From: Sphagnum compactum
Lineage: Eukaryota > Bryophyta > Sphagnopsida > Sphagnales
Assembly: GCA_965153455.1 (NCBI GenBank)
Contig: OZ234501.1
Coordinates: 62,001 to 126,000 of the forward strand
Reading direction: 5' to 3'
DNA: 64,000 nucleotides
This document shows positions 1-11,496 of the stretch, one piece after another (within the stretch, counting starts at the first letter, position 1; the number at the start of each line of letters is the position of its first letter). The position numbers were made by a program, and so were the translations under genes. The notes under the pieces were generated by a model. The model was not told the origin of the DNA. It saw nothing but the letters and a program-made list of their open reading frames with translations, and ran no database searches.

Positions 1-94
1 TAAAGAAAGTAGTTCAACCTTGTGAAAGTAACCTAGTTACTTTCTTACTCTAGTAACTAAAGAAACCTAACTAGTTGAGCTTGAATTCTCAAAA
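1..94 (-). repeat. 3' LTR of copia element A, cut by the window edge
   Basis: Positions 1-94 match the inner end of the complete LTR at 5594-5906, with scattered substitutions. On the minus strand the complete LTR opens TGTTGAGAATTC; here the opening is TTTTGAGAATTC, so the first G is mutated. The rest of this LTR and its target-site duplication lie left of the window. Confidence 0.85.
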
Positions 95-1825
95 CTCCCC
101 CTCAAGCTCAAATCCACTTCTAGTACACCAAGCATTTTTCGAAACTTCTTTAGCTTGTTTGTACCTAAAGCCTTTGTGAAAATGTCAGCAACCTGATCTT
201 CAGTACTGACATGAATAAGGTCAATTTCTTTTGCTAGAATTTTTTCTCTAATAAAGTGGTAGTGCACCTCAATGTGCTTTGTCCTAGCATGATAGACCGG
301 GTTGTTAGCAAGTAATATGCTACTGATGTTATCACAATAAATGACAACAGTAGCATCCACTAACTGTCCCAAATCTGAGAGTAGTTTTTGTAACCAAACT
401 ACTTCACATGCAGCAATTGTTGCACCTCTGTATTCTGCCTCCGTGCTTGATAATGCAACTGTTGGTTGTTTCTTACAGCTCCAACTAACAGCACCACTTC
501 CAAAAGAAAACATGAAACCACTAGTTGATCTTCTATCTGAAACATTGCCAGCCCAATCAACATCCGTGTATCCATGTACTTGTAACTGGCTCTTGGCTTC
601 ATAGAAAATTCCACAATGCAAAGTATGTTTTCTGTACCTCAGTATGCGCCTCACTACATCCAAATGTGGCTTTTGTGGTGTTTGCATGAATTGACTCACC
701 ACTCCAACTGCATAACTCAAATCTGGCCTTGTGATGGTCATGTAAATCAAACTCCCCACTATGCGCCTATACATAGTGGCATCCTCCACAAGGTCTCCTT
801 CATCTGCACTTAACTTCACATTTTGCTCCAATGGAATTGAAATGGGTTTGCACCTTGTCATCCCATATTTGAACAATTTGTTCAAGGCATATTGCCTTTG
901 TAATAACCATATCCCTTTGGGGGATTGGATTACCTCAATGCTGAGGAAGTAACGCAATTCTCCCAAATCCTTCATCTCAAACTTTTGCTTCAAAAGTTTC
1001 TTCAAATCAAAGATGTCTGCATCACTATCTCCTGTGATAATCAAGTCATCAACATAGATGACTATGACCACAATCCCATGATCTGTCTTTTTCACATATA
1101 GTGAAAAATTTGCATTGGATGTTTGAAATCCACTTAAGATATTGACCTATCTTATTTGACCAAGCTCTAGGTGCTTTTTTCAAGGCGTACAACGCTTTCT
1201 TCAACCTACAAACCAAATTAGGATGTGTTTGGTTCACATAACCTGGTGGTTGTTCCATGTACACTTCTTCTTGTAAATCTCCATGAAGAAAGGCATTCTT
1301 TACATCCATTTGATGTAATGACCATCCTTTTACTGCTGCCATAGCAATGATTGCTCTTACAGTTGTCATTTTGGCAACTGGACTATAGGTCTCTTCATAG
1401 TCTATGCCATAAGTTTGGGCATAACCTTTGGCAACCAATCTTGCTTTGTAACTGCTCACAGATCCATCTGCATTGTGCTTAACTTTGTACACCCATTTGC
1501 ACCCAATTGCTTTCTTGTCCTTTGGTAAAGCTACCAACTCCCAAGTATCATTAGCATCCAATGCTGCCATCTCTTCATCCATGGCATTGTCCCACTTAGG
1601 GTTTCCAGCCGCTTGTTCAAAACAAGTGGGTTCAACCTCTTGTATAACTCTCACCATGTATGCGTAATGATGAGCTACAAAGCCATCATATGTGAGTCTT
1701 TGTACATGGTACTTGACTCGTGTGGATCTTCGTACTCCACTAATGTTGTTAGGTGTTTTCAAAACTTTCTTGGCCATCCGAGCTCTAGGAATAGTAACTA
1801 AAGGGATTATTGATTCTTCACCCAC
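67..1825 (-). pseudogene. Copia element A: reverse transcriptase and RNase H, frameshifted
   Basis: This is the 3' part of a Ty1/copia pol gene, read leftwards in two frames that overlap near 1049-1095. The upstream part (1825-1049) has the copia RT opening WVYKVKHNADGS, then QMDVKNAFLHGDL and APRAW. The downstream part (1095-67) has the catalytic YVDD in VIYVDDLIITGD, the TRPDLSYAVG motif, and RNase H with DVDWAGN, SSTEAEY and YCDN. The reading frame ends just inside the 3' LTR. The frameshift falls between APRAW and YVDD, so no single RT polypeptide can be made from this copy. A second break joins it to the integrase part at about 1820. RT and RNase H copy the element RNA into DNA in virus-like particles; this copy could do so only with proteins from another element. 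Confidence 0.9.
95..109 (-). other. Polypurine tract of copia element A
   Basis: The minus strand reads GAGCTTGAGGGGGAG directly before the 3' LTR. A purine-rich run ending in G's at this position is the usual primer for plus-strand DNA synthesis in Ty1/copia elements. Confidence 0.75.
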
Positions 1826-3497
1826 TCTTCTCTAAATCACTTGACTCAGCATCTGCATGAGAATTCCTAGATGATGTTTGAGAACTACCATGTACAGTGT
1901 TTGAAGATCTTAATCTTCCTTTCCATGGAGTGCTAACGGACCTACTAATTGAAGATTCTTGTGGTCCACTAATTAATTGTGATTCTTGTTCCACATTTGA
2001 TGAAACATCACCATTTCTAGCCTCTCCATCTTCTGCTATCTTCAATGGTGCATACCAACTAATCATTTCATCAAACACAACATCTCTACTCACTTGTAAC
2101 TTCCGAGTGGAAGAGTTGAAACATCTATATCCTTTTTGTTCTGAAGAATATCCAATGAAGATACACTTCTCAGCTTTTGGATCTAGTTTTGATCTCTTCT
2201 CGTCAGGAACATGCACGTATGCAATGCAACCAAACACTCTAAGGTGTGAGACATCAGGTTTCTTGCCTGTGAATTTTTCTTCGGGTGTCATGCCATGAAC
2301 TGCCGCTGTGGGTGTTCGATTCATGATATAGACTGCAGTTGTTACTGCCTCAGCCCAAAAGTAATTTGGCAAGTTCTTTTCATTCAACATGGCACGTGTT
2401 ATTTCTGCAATGTGCCTGTTTTTCCTTTCAGCAACTCCATTCTGTTGTGGGGAGTAACTACATGAGTACTTCCTTTGAATTCCATGCTCCTTCAATTACT
2501 CACTGAATTCATTTGAAAACTATTCTCCCCCTCCATCAGACCTTAGGCATTTGATGCTCACACCCTTCTCCTTCTCTACCATTGCCTTGAAGTTCAAAAA
2601 ATGCTGAAACACTTCACCTTTGTGTTTCATGAAATAGACCCACACCTTCCTTGTGTGGTCATCAATGAAACTCACGTAGTACTTACATCCTCCAATGGAT
2701 TTTGTCTTCGTGGTCCACACATCTGAGTGGATCATTTCCAAAGGTTTGGAACTTACATGAGTTGTTTGAGCTGGAAATTGATGCCTAGCTTGCTTCCCCA
2801 ATTGACATGCTTCACAAACTTCTGACATCACCTCTTCTGTTCCAAATTTGGGAAGACCTCCAACAAGATTTTGTTTCTCCATCAACTTAAGACGTTGGAG
2901 ATTAACATGGCCAACCCGCTTGTGCCAAATTCTAATGTCTCCAGCTCCTTTTCCATGTGTGAATAACATGGAATTCACCTCAGGCATGTTCACATCCAAG
3001 GTGAACATTTGTCCATTCCTTTCCCCTTTTGCAATCAATTTGCCTTGGTGTTTCGTGTCTTCCACAAAACATCCATTAGGGTTGAATGTCACCTGTAAAC
3101 CTTGTTCCACCATCTGGCCTACGGAGACCAATTTTTTTGTTATGGTTGGAACATGAAGTACATCTTTCAAGTATTTTGTTTGCCCATTTTGCATGGACAA
3201 TGGCACCTTGCCAATTTGTGTGATGGGGTGTGTAGTGTCATCACCAGTTTCCACAAACCCTGGTGTCTTCAAATCCCTTGTGTCTCTAAACCATTCTCCA
3301 TGGCTAGTCATGTGGTTTGAAGCTCCAAAATCCACATACCAGACATTGTTATCTGATACACCTCCTATCATTGAATTTGCCATGTGTTGCATCACAAACA
3401 GTTGTTCGTCACCTTGATTGCTAGTTGATGCATAATTCCCTTGTTGCAGCTTTCCATTTCGTGCATCATGCTCCTTTTGATAACAGTTCTTTGCCAT
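1818..3497 (-). pseudogene. Copia element A: protease and integrase, two internal stops
   Basis: Read leftwards in one frame, the order is protease, GAG-pre-integrase zinc finger, integrase core. The protease motif reads VDFGASNHMT where copia elements normally have DSGAS, so the residue after the catalytic Asp is Phe. The zinc finger shows HKRVGHVNLQRL and CEACQLGK. The integrase core shows HSDVW, FIDDHTRKVWVYF, LRSDGGGE and PQQNGVAERKN. Two stop codons in the same frame (TAG at 2522-2520 and TAA at 2498-2496) split the core between GGGE and KEHGIQ. After the integrase there is a Ser-rich linker (residues like SRNSHADAESSD), then a frameshift into RT. The order protease-integrase-RT is diagnostic of Ty1/copia. 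The element is non-functional. Confidence 0.9.
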
Positions 3498-4357
3498 GTG
3501 CCCAGGTTTCCCGCAGTAGTAACAGTTTGAGTCGCTATTTGGTTATTGACCTCGATGACTTCCACCACGACCTCCACGACTTCCTCTTCCTTTAAAGCTT
3601 CATCGTCCACCTCCATGAGACTGACTTTCATGTTGATGATGTCCACCATGCGAGCTTCCGTGTCGACCTCGAAATGAATTTTTACCACCTCTACCTCCAC
3701 CTCTATTAGAATTTGAGTAGAAGGCACTCTCTTGTGATCCTCCATTGGATGAGGTACCAACAATTCTCATTTCTTCACTTATAAGGATGGTTATTCGGTC
3801 TTGGAAATCGGGAAATGTTTCTCGAACTGCAATCGAGGTACGAAACTGACTATAATCTTTTCCAAGTCCATTCAAGGTCACGGCCACTAGATCTTCATCA
3901 TCTATAGGGGCTCCTATAGATGCAAGAGCATCTGCAAGGTTTTTCACCTTTGTAGAATAGTCACTGATGTTCATCTTGTTTTTCTGTAGATTATGCAACT
4001 TTTGTTTGAGTTGCATTTTACGAGCTTGTGAATTGGTGCTATACATTTTCACCAATGTATCCCAAGCTTGCTTGGAGCTTGCTTGGGTGATTGTGCATCT
4101 TGAATATGCACAATCATGGAATCAGACACACTCATAGAAAGCCAATACAAAACTTTCTTTGCTTTTTCATGCCAAGTTTTATTGGCTTGAATTTGTTATT
4201 GTGTGGGGTTTTCTGGGAGAGGAGGTTCTGTCTCATCACCAGTTATGAATTCCCAATAACCTTTCCCCATCAAGAAATTCATAATCTTAAATTTTCACAC
4301 TTGAAAATTGTTCTTGTCCAATTTCTCAATTGCAATTTGAGTCAGATTATCTGCCAT
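3475..4357 (-). pseudogene. Copia element A: gag, broken
   Basis: The minus-strand start is likely the ATG at 4357-4355 (MADNLTQIAIEKL). The gag core follows: DKNNFQV, a stop, then KFKIMNFLMGKGYWEFITGD, KTWHEKAKKVLYWL and, from about 4055, NISDYSTKVKNLADAL and ETFPDFQDRIT, which are typical of UBN2-type plant copia gag. A short tandem duplication of AAGCAAGCT near 4070-4090 shifts the frame between these parts. A Gly/Arg/His-rich stretch (about 3680-3600) precedes the single CCHC zinc knuckle CYYCGKPGHMAKNC at about 3525-3480. A TAA at 3546-3544 interrupts the frame just before the knuckle. Gag would form the particle shell and bind RNA. This copy is dead. Confidence 0.85.
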
Positions 4358-4433
4358 CTCTCAAGGCAACTCTCAATGTCTTCTTGGGGTTTCACAAATG
4401 ATTTTAATTCCTTCCTTGGGTTTCTAGGATTGG

Positions 4434-4486
4434 GATTAGGGTTTTCCTTCCTTAAGTTCCTAGGATTAGGGTTAGGGTTAGGGTTG
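4434..4486 (+). repeat. Telomere-like TTAGGG run in the leader of copia element A
   Basis: The plus strand holds GGATTAGGG units and a short uninterrupted run of GGTTAG hexamers near 4461-4486, just upstream of the gag start on the minus strand. Read on the element strand it encodes alternating Asn-Pro. It is a short degenerate array of a 6-bp unit, not the TTTAGGG unit of most plant telomeres. Confidence 0.6.
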
Positions 4487-4489
4487 AAC

Positions 4490-5580
4490 AAGATGGACCT
4501 TGCATATGTATGTATGTCTTGAGTATTATACAAAATTTTATACTATACATAGGTTTTACGTATATGTATGTATCTCATATAATATTTTGTGTGGTTTTAA
4601 GTACATGATTACATACCAAACTTTTGTATGAAGGTCTTGATAATGTATTTGCGCTTCCCAAACTTCAAACTCCTTCCTTCAAGTTCTCCCAAGTTGTATT
4701 TGCTCCACTTCAAAATTCGTTTTGATGTCTTCTCAATGTAAACTTTTGTCATAACAACTTTGCAAGGCCCCTCCACTCACATATGACTTTGGATCGTTTT
4801 GAAATTTTTGTGATTCATAAAAAGCTATGTCTACTATCATCTCTCAAAATTTGAGCTCATTTAATTTCATAAAATGAGAGATCTTGCTACTTCCTTGAAA
4901 TCACCTCAAACTGGGACCTGAACACAGAATGACTTACTATTCACTTTCAGCAACTCCAAACTCCTTGAGATTTGGGAAGACACATGAAATATATGTCTTC
5001 TATGTTTGTTTAAAATTTCAGGTCTATTGATGATGATCACAAAGAGTTATCACTTTCAAAAGAAACTGACTTCAAAACCAAGGCGGAAACTTTAGGTACT
5101 TGGATCTCTCTCAATACATATCCAAATGACATGAAATTTCTCTCACATATGTATTCCTTTATGATCTATAAGATCTCAAAGCTGCAGATCCAAAAAAACT
5201 TAAACAGAGGAGATATGACCAAAAAACCAAATCTGATACAAAATCTTCAAAAGCTCATAACTCTCACAAAACAAATCCTTTTCACTTGAAATTTTGAGAA
5301 TGAAAGCGTCTTATAGTCTTTTATAATCCCTTAAAGTTTCACTCTAAAATCTTTTCACGGTAGATCTAGATCTAGACTTAAAGATCTGATTTCCACAACT
5401 CTTGATATGTGAATCTCCTTTCACCTCTTTTCTTTTCTTTTCTTTCTCTTCACTTCTTTCCTTTCCCCGTTTCTCTTTTGCTCTTGACAAACTCCTATGA
5501 TATTATTAGAGACTCTCAAGCTCTAGTTCTAGAGACTTTCTAGCTCTAGATCTCTTTCAACCTTCTCACCAAACAACCTA
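4490..5580 (-). other. Untranslated leader of copia element A
   Basis: About 1.1 kb lies between the primer site and the gag start. It is AT-rich with many stops in all frames, and I see no protein motif. Pyrimidine-rich stretches occur near 5400-5470. A leader of this length before gag is on the long side for a copia element and may contain an insertion that I cannot delimit. Confidence 0.5.
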
Positions 5581-5593
5581 AGCTCTGATACCA
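5581..5593 (-). other. Primer-binding site, initiator tRNA-Met type
   Basis: The minus strand reads TGGTATCAGAGCT immediately after the 5' LTR. This complements the 3' end of plant initiator tRNA-Met, the standard primer of copia elements. It fixes both the inner edge and the orientation of the LTR. Confidence 0.92.
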
Positions 5594-5906
5594 TGTTAAC
5601 AAATAGGAAATCTACTCAAGTGCAAATATAAAACTTTATTGAAAGGAAACTATAACACGATGTTCACAACACAAAACAAAAAATCAAGAACTCCTCAAGG
5701 TTCTTATCACAAGAAATACACAAACTTGTGTAATGAAGAAAAGAGAGCCAAACCATCAACACCAAGGTATTTAACTACAAGACCACACCATAAATAACCA
5801 AACTAAAATAAGTAAAGAAAGTAGTTCAACCTTCTGAAAGTAACCTATTTACTTTTTTAAACTAGTAACTAAAGAAACCTAACTAGTTGAGCTTGAATTC
5901 TCAACA
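5594..5906 (-). repeat. 5' LTR of copia element A (313 bp)
   Basis: On the minus strand the LTR opens TGTTGAGAATTC and closes TTTGTTAACA. The outer end (about 5814-5906) matches positions 1-94 of the window. The inner end abuts the primer-binding site. The target-site duplication cannot be checked because the other end of the element is outside the window; the flank here is TGATT. Confidence 0.9.
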
Positions 5907-8900
5907 TGATTCCCATGCATCCCCAAAAGTTATAGCAAAAGAAAAAGAACGAAAAGGTGAATAAGTATAACATTATAGCCCCAACAATTGTGAAGAAAGG
6001 AAAAGTAAGAAGAAAAAGAATGGGCTCAAACTCCATCCTTGGCCGAGAGTTGCTCTAGGTGTGGAAATAAAAACAACATGGTGAATGAACCTACTATGAC
6101 AGTCCCAATAGTTGTATGACTGGGGAAAAATTAGAAATGTGAGTGAACCTACCGTTACATCCTCAAGATTTCCACCAAATGAAAAACAAAAAACAAAAGG
6201 TGGACGAACCTCCTGCTATAGCCCAACATAATATGCTTGGTTTTCATTAGGTAGCAACACATACATAAGGATTATCAATGTTTTGGATTTTATTATTGGG
6301 TTTTAGCCATATTTGGCTAAATTTTCTTGAAGATGATTGCCATTTTCCACATAGATTCCTATGCATGATATGCACTTTGTAAACCTAAAAAGTCTTTTAA
6401 AATGATGTTCCTACTACTGTTGGCTCAATATTAACTTATTTTGATATTAGTTGGCATTGGTATTGGTATTGGTTATTTATAAAAAACTTGATGCCAACTT
6501 GGTACTAGCATTAGGCTCGATATTGATTTTGGGTTGGTATATGCTTAGTATATAGACTGCTATGAAACTAATATTACCTCAAGTCCCTACTAACTAGTAT
6601 TGGTATTAAGATAGTACAAGACTTAGGTCATACCAAAGTAGTTTAATATTTGATACTAGTGTTCATACTAGTATTAACAATAGTCTTTCACCCTATATAT
6701 AAAATCAGTTCATTGGTTGCTACCTCCTATTAGACACAAAAAGATCAAGGTTTTAGGGGTTAAGACATATTCAATTTTCAATTCCCTCTAGTTTATTTGT
6801 GTAGATGGAATGAAAGTTGGTGAAAGGTCTTTGTTCTTTTTCTTTTCACACACTAATGGAAAACTAAAGGCCAAAGCCTAAACATTGATAAGCCTTTTAA
6901 TTGGTAAGGAGCTATGGCGGCCTACCTATGTTTATGTTCCTGCCCCATTATCTACTATTGCACTTACAAAAATGAGACCAGGGAAGGTTATGGGTCTTGC
7001 CATGGTTTAATGGTATTGAACTCTTGTAGTCTGCCTATCTTTGTTCATGCTCTTGGGCCATTATTTGCTATTGCAACTACATAAACAAGACCAAGGTTTG
7101 CACCTTTACAATCCTTGACTACAAAAGCCATCTTCTGGGTATGTGGAAAAGAAACTCATTTCTTCATAAGAGTTGATCACTTTGCAGGTGATGTACCCAA
7201 AGATTGAGTTATATTTGTTGCCGTTGTGGTTTGGGGTGTAGAATTCACCCTTTGTCAATGCACTGGGGACCTTCCATCACACAGGAAGGTGTTTCAATAT
7301 GGGTGTTTTTGTTTGGAGATGTTTCGTGCAAGTGAGCACAACAAATCAAGGAAGCTCTAGGTAAAAATACATAAGACATGTTGGCAATTGTTGGTGAAAA
7401 AATGCAAGATGTTCAAGCTGCTATAGGTGAAAAAGCTCGCAATGTTCAAGCAACTAGGGCTACAACATTAATCGATGTAGTAAAAGGTTAAAAAATACTT
7501 GTTGAAAAGTTGGCAGAATGGTTCAAGTAGTAATGGCAACGTTTGATTTTCAATGTAAGACACCAAGTTTGTTTCTTATAAAAGCCACTTATGTTTCTTT
7601 TCATCGGACTCACTCCTCCACCAATGTTTGTGTCCTTGGTAATGGACTTCCCTAACCACGTGATTAGATTTATGCGCATGAAGCTACCATAAGAGTTTAT
7701 CTTGTCATCATTGTTGTCTGCAAGTTGACAAAAGAAATAAAACCAATATAATGAACTCAAGCAAGAGGAGTTTTATTACAATCCATGACGAACAAGTTGA
7801 AGAAGAAGATTTTTTCACTCCGCCAAAAGTCTTAACAAAGGTGAACTAGTTAGAGAAGATAATAACTTAAACAATGAGAGTGTGCAATTGGAAGTTTTTG
7901 GATGTTATCATGCTAATGTAGTTAACCAACTTACATAGCACCTTAGCGATATTTTGGGTTGTTATCCAACACCATCCAAAGTTGGAAGTGAAAGAGAGTG
8001 TAAACCAAAGTGTAAGAACAATCAAATTGTCGGTGCTAAGAGTGTACAACGACATAAGGCATCAAGTCATAAAAAGTCTCATGTTCATAATCCTTTTTTT
8101 TATTATTAGAGGAGGATATCCTTGAATTTATAGAGAGAGAAAGAATGCATTGTAGCCCATGATCCAAATGTGGAAATGCAAGCCTAATTTAAGGAAATTG
8201 GGTAGAATTTTTTTTGTGCTTAAAATAGTTTTTATTTGAGCCAAAGTTACAAGGAAGGCTATAGGTTGAAGCTCATAGGTTGAAGTTCATGTTATCTTTT
8301 GCATAGTTGAGGCAAATTGTGGAACTACATGCATATGGTAGTAACATTCCTTACCTTTGAGGTTTCTATTTCATTACATTTTTAGGTTCCAGTTGGAGTA
8401 TAGTTGGTGTTCATAAACACCACAATTTCTTGAACTGCTAATATAAACATTTTTTTTTATCATACTAGCATGAACATGAGAAAAACAAACACCAAAATTT
8501 GCACAATGTTGGGAGGAATACTGTGTTATTAGGCATATCACTTCCCACATGGTCCTCAACGTCTCAAACCTTGCATGTAGTTTTCCTATGATGTTAAATC
8601 CTTGAGTTTGGTAGATTATATGTGGATGTACACACGGTTGAAAGCAAAAAACAAAAAAAAAACAAAACAAAACAAAAACAAAAAATATATAAAAAGAGGA
8701 AAAAATGAATGAAAGTTAAATATTAGCAAATGAGGGGGGGAAATATACCCCAAAAAAATGTGTAAAGAATAAGGAAGGAAAAATAGACAAAAAAATATAA
8801 AATAAAATAAAGAAGAAAAAAATACAACACACAAGAAAAAAGAAGACAAACAAACAAAAGGAGGGAAAACAAAAAAAGGAAAAAATAGGAAATGGAAAAA

Positions 8901-11489
8901 ATGAAAAAAAATAAAAAATGAGTATGAAATTTTAGGAATGGTTCCAAGAATCTTTTGGCATTTTTTTCTTGCATTTCTTGTTTAAAATTCCTTCATTATG
9001 TGGGTAGGCGAAATTAACAAAAGCCCAACCTCTCTCCTTCGCTTCACCTTTCAAGCTTGAATTATTTTTCAATATGTGGGTAGGTGATTGACAAAAACCT
9101 TCCCAACCTTCCTCACATCAAGCATTTTAACTTCAACCCCCTAACTTAAGCCCTTGGCTACCTAGGCTTAAATAGATTAATTTTTTAGGCTAACCTAAAT
9201 TGTTTATGTATACAACCTAGGTGAGGTGTATAGGGTAAGATAATAAATATTAGTTAGATCATCCACATGGTTTTATGATGTTTATTCATGTGTCTCCATT
9301 TCATACACCAATGAATATCTATTGTAGTAATAAAAGTCATTGTCTTTTTTTACTATAGTCATAGAAGTCACATGACCAATGCCATATTTGATTAGACCCA
9401 TAAAATTACTAATGGCAATAATACGAGTTTGATTTCACTAACATAATCATGTAGTAACAAGTGATTAAAATTTACCACAAGTAAATGTGTGGTTGTATAG
9501 ACTATGACTGGCATAGCGACTACTTGATTTTATGGACACTTTAATCCACAATCACCCATCATTAAGAGTGCATGGCTCGATAACATGCTTAAATTTGGAT
9601 GCACCTTTCGACCCTTTAAAGCACAAAAAGAAGACTTGAACTACCTCTAAACCCAACCATTGTGCAGGCACAAACCCCATCACGATATGCTAATAGTGTC
9701 AAATTAGTTAGAAATACATTGTCTAATAGTCACAAAATGGATGCAACATGGATAAAAATAACTCATGAAACCCTATAAACCCTATGCAAGTAGTGCTTGG
9801 GTGTACAAAGTAGTAGTTAAGCATGGGTTGGAGGGACTGGACATTATCATTGTATCAATTTTTGACAACATTTTGTGTGCATGTTAATAATGGCAATGCC
9901 AAATTATTGCCACTTGCAAAAGCTTTATTGAAGAAACATGTGTAGGACCTCATAATTTGCTTGGGCTTGAAGGTACCCATTTTGTGTTTGATTTGTTTGT
10001 TGTTGATGTACACTTGAGACCTTTTGATTAGGGACCTTGAGATGGAATGCATCCGAATCTGGTGCAAAGTTGCAAATAGTGTAGTATATGTTCATTACTA
10101 TGTTCTGATACTCTATAAGTGACACTCATAAGGTTATGAGTTTATGACCATGTTCACCTTTTTTGAAGTCCATGTTGGTTTTGATACAATTAACATAATG
10201 GGTTTCCTTCAAAATGTCAATTCCACTTGCGATATCATAGATATGTTTTGCACCCTCACCATAAGTAGTAAGTTGTACCATTCACTATTCCTTCTTAGAT
10301 TGATGTTGGTCAATAATTTGGCCAGTGTTCATGGATTCTCCAGAAAGGAGTAATAAGAGGTGTAAATGACATGTATCCACACAAAAAACAACAAAAAAAT
10401 TTAATTCAAACATTGAAAGAAAGTTTAGGTGGTTTCTTGGAGGTAAGTTTGCTTATCCTATTATGCAATAAGAGAAATTTAGGTTGTACATTTAGGTTTG
10501 AAATGATTAGAGCTTGCAATTATGCTTATTGTAATGTGTTTCCGCATATTTTGTTATGTTGAAAGTCTTATTGTGGATTTCATGTGTGGATATTGGACAT
10601 GATTGACTCTCACAATATAATGTATAATTTGGCAAGTTTAATTGTCTTGTAATTTATAATTGTAGATGTTCCTTATTTGGTTGACTTGGTAAATGATCTT
10701 GTTATTGATTTTGTTGATTTTGCAAATCCATTTTGTGTTATTCACTAGAAGCATATGGAATGCATGGCCTGCAAAAGCAAAAGCACACCTAAAAATAAAT
10801 AAAATTCATGTTCTGGAGAATGAAGTGCAACCTTTAAACTTGCCATCGCAATACACTAAAAGTCAAGTGAGCTTCCTATCAATCATGTGATTTAACAATG
10901 CTTTTGCATGCATATAATGGAATGTATACCACATTTGGTAATGGGAAATGTCCTGCAAAATAGCATGTGTTTATGAATGGTATTTCTATTTTTGCATGGC
11001 ATTTCCTCCTTTTTTTTTTTTTTTTCCTTTCATGTTTAATTTTCGTAGGGATTTGGTTTTTGGCCTTTTATTCTATTTTAGTCTTATTCCTTAAGGTCAT
11101 AAGCATAAGTCGTGAATCACTCATTGGTTATGTTTCATAATCTAGTTTCTTTTTTTTATTATTGATGATGGTTGTTGTCCCCTTGTCAAAATTGAAATAT
11201 GCACATTTCCTTATTAGAAGATGACTTCCAAAATCTTTTCAAATTCCCTATTAATTACCATAAATATTGAGAATAAATCAGTATTAGTAAGCTTTATATC
11301 ATATTTCCATCTAGTTATTATGCATGTGACAACATGTTCAAGAAAAAATAACATGGGATGTATTCAATGTGTGACACATGTTCTATTTGTCCTTTACAAC
11401 TTCACTTTGATTTATTCTTTTTGAATTTGACGGTCAATTCACATGTACCCCATGGTTGGGAGGTGAAATTGTTGAATTGCCCCCCTCTC
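5907..11489. other. AT-rich intergenic DNA without a supported gene
   Basis: All frames are short and have no recognisable domain. Near 7390-7490 a plus-strand frame repeats the pattern GEK-x(3)-VQA (EKMQDVQAAIGEKARNVQA), a short heptad-like remnant. Two related 50-bp pieces containing TATGTGGGTAGG lie near 8996 and 9075. A poly-T run lies near 11010-11026. The interval probably consists of old repeats that have decayed beyond recognition. Confidence 0.6.
8640..8930. repeat. A-rich low-complexity tract
   Basis: About 290 bp of A with scattered G and C, including runs like AAAACAAAACAAAAC and AAAAAATGAAAAAAAATAAA. The Phe-rich frames on the opposite strand come only from this composition. Confidence 0.85.
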
Positions 11490-11496
11490 TGTCCCC

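Noticed and set aside
8616-8974. Phe-rich minus-strand frames resembling membrane segments.
   Set aside because: They arise from the A-rich low-complexity tract on the plus strand.
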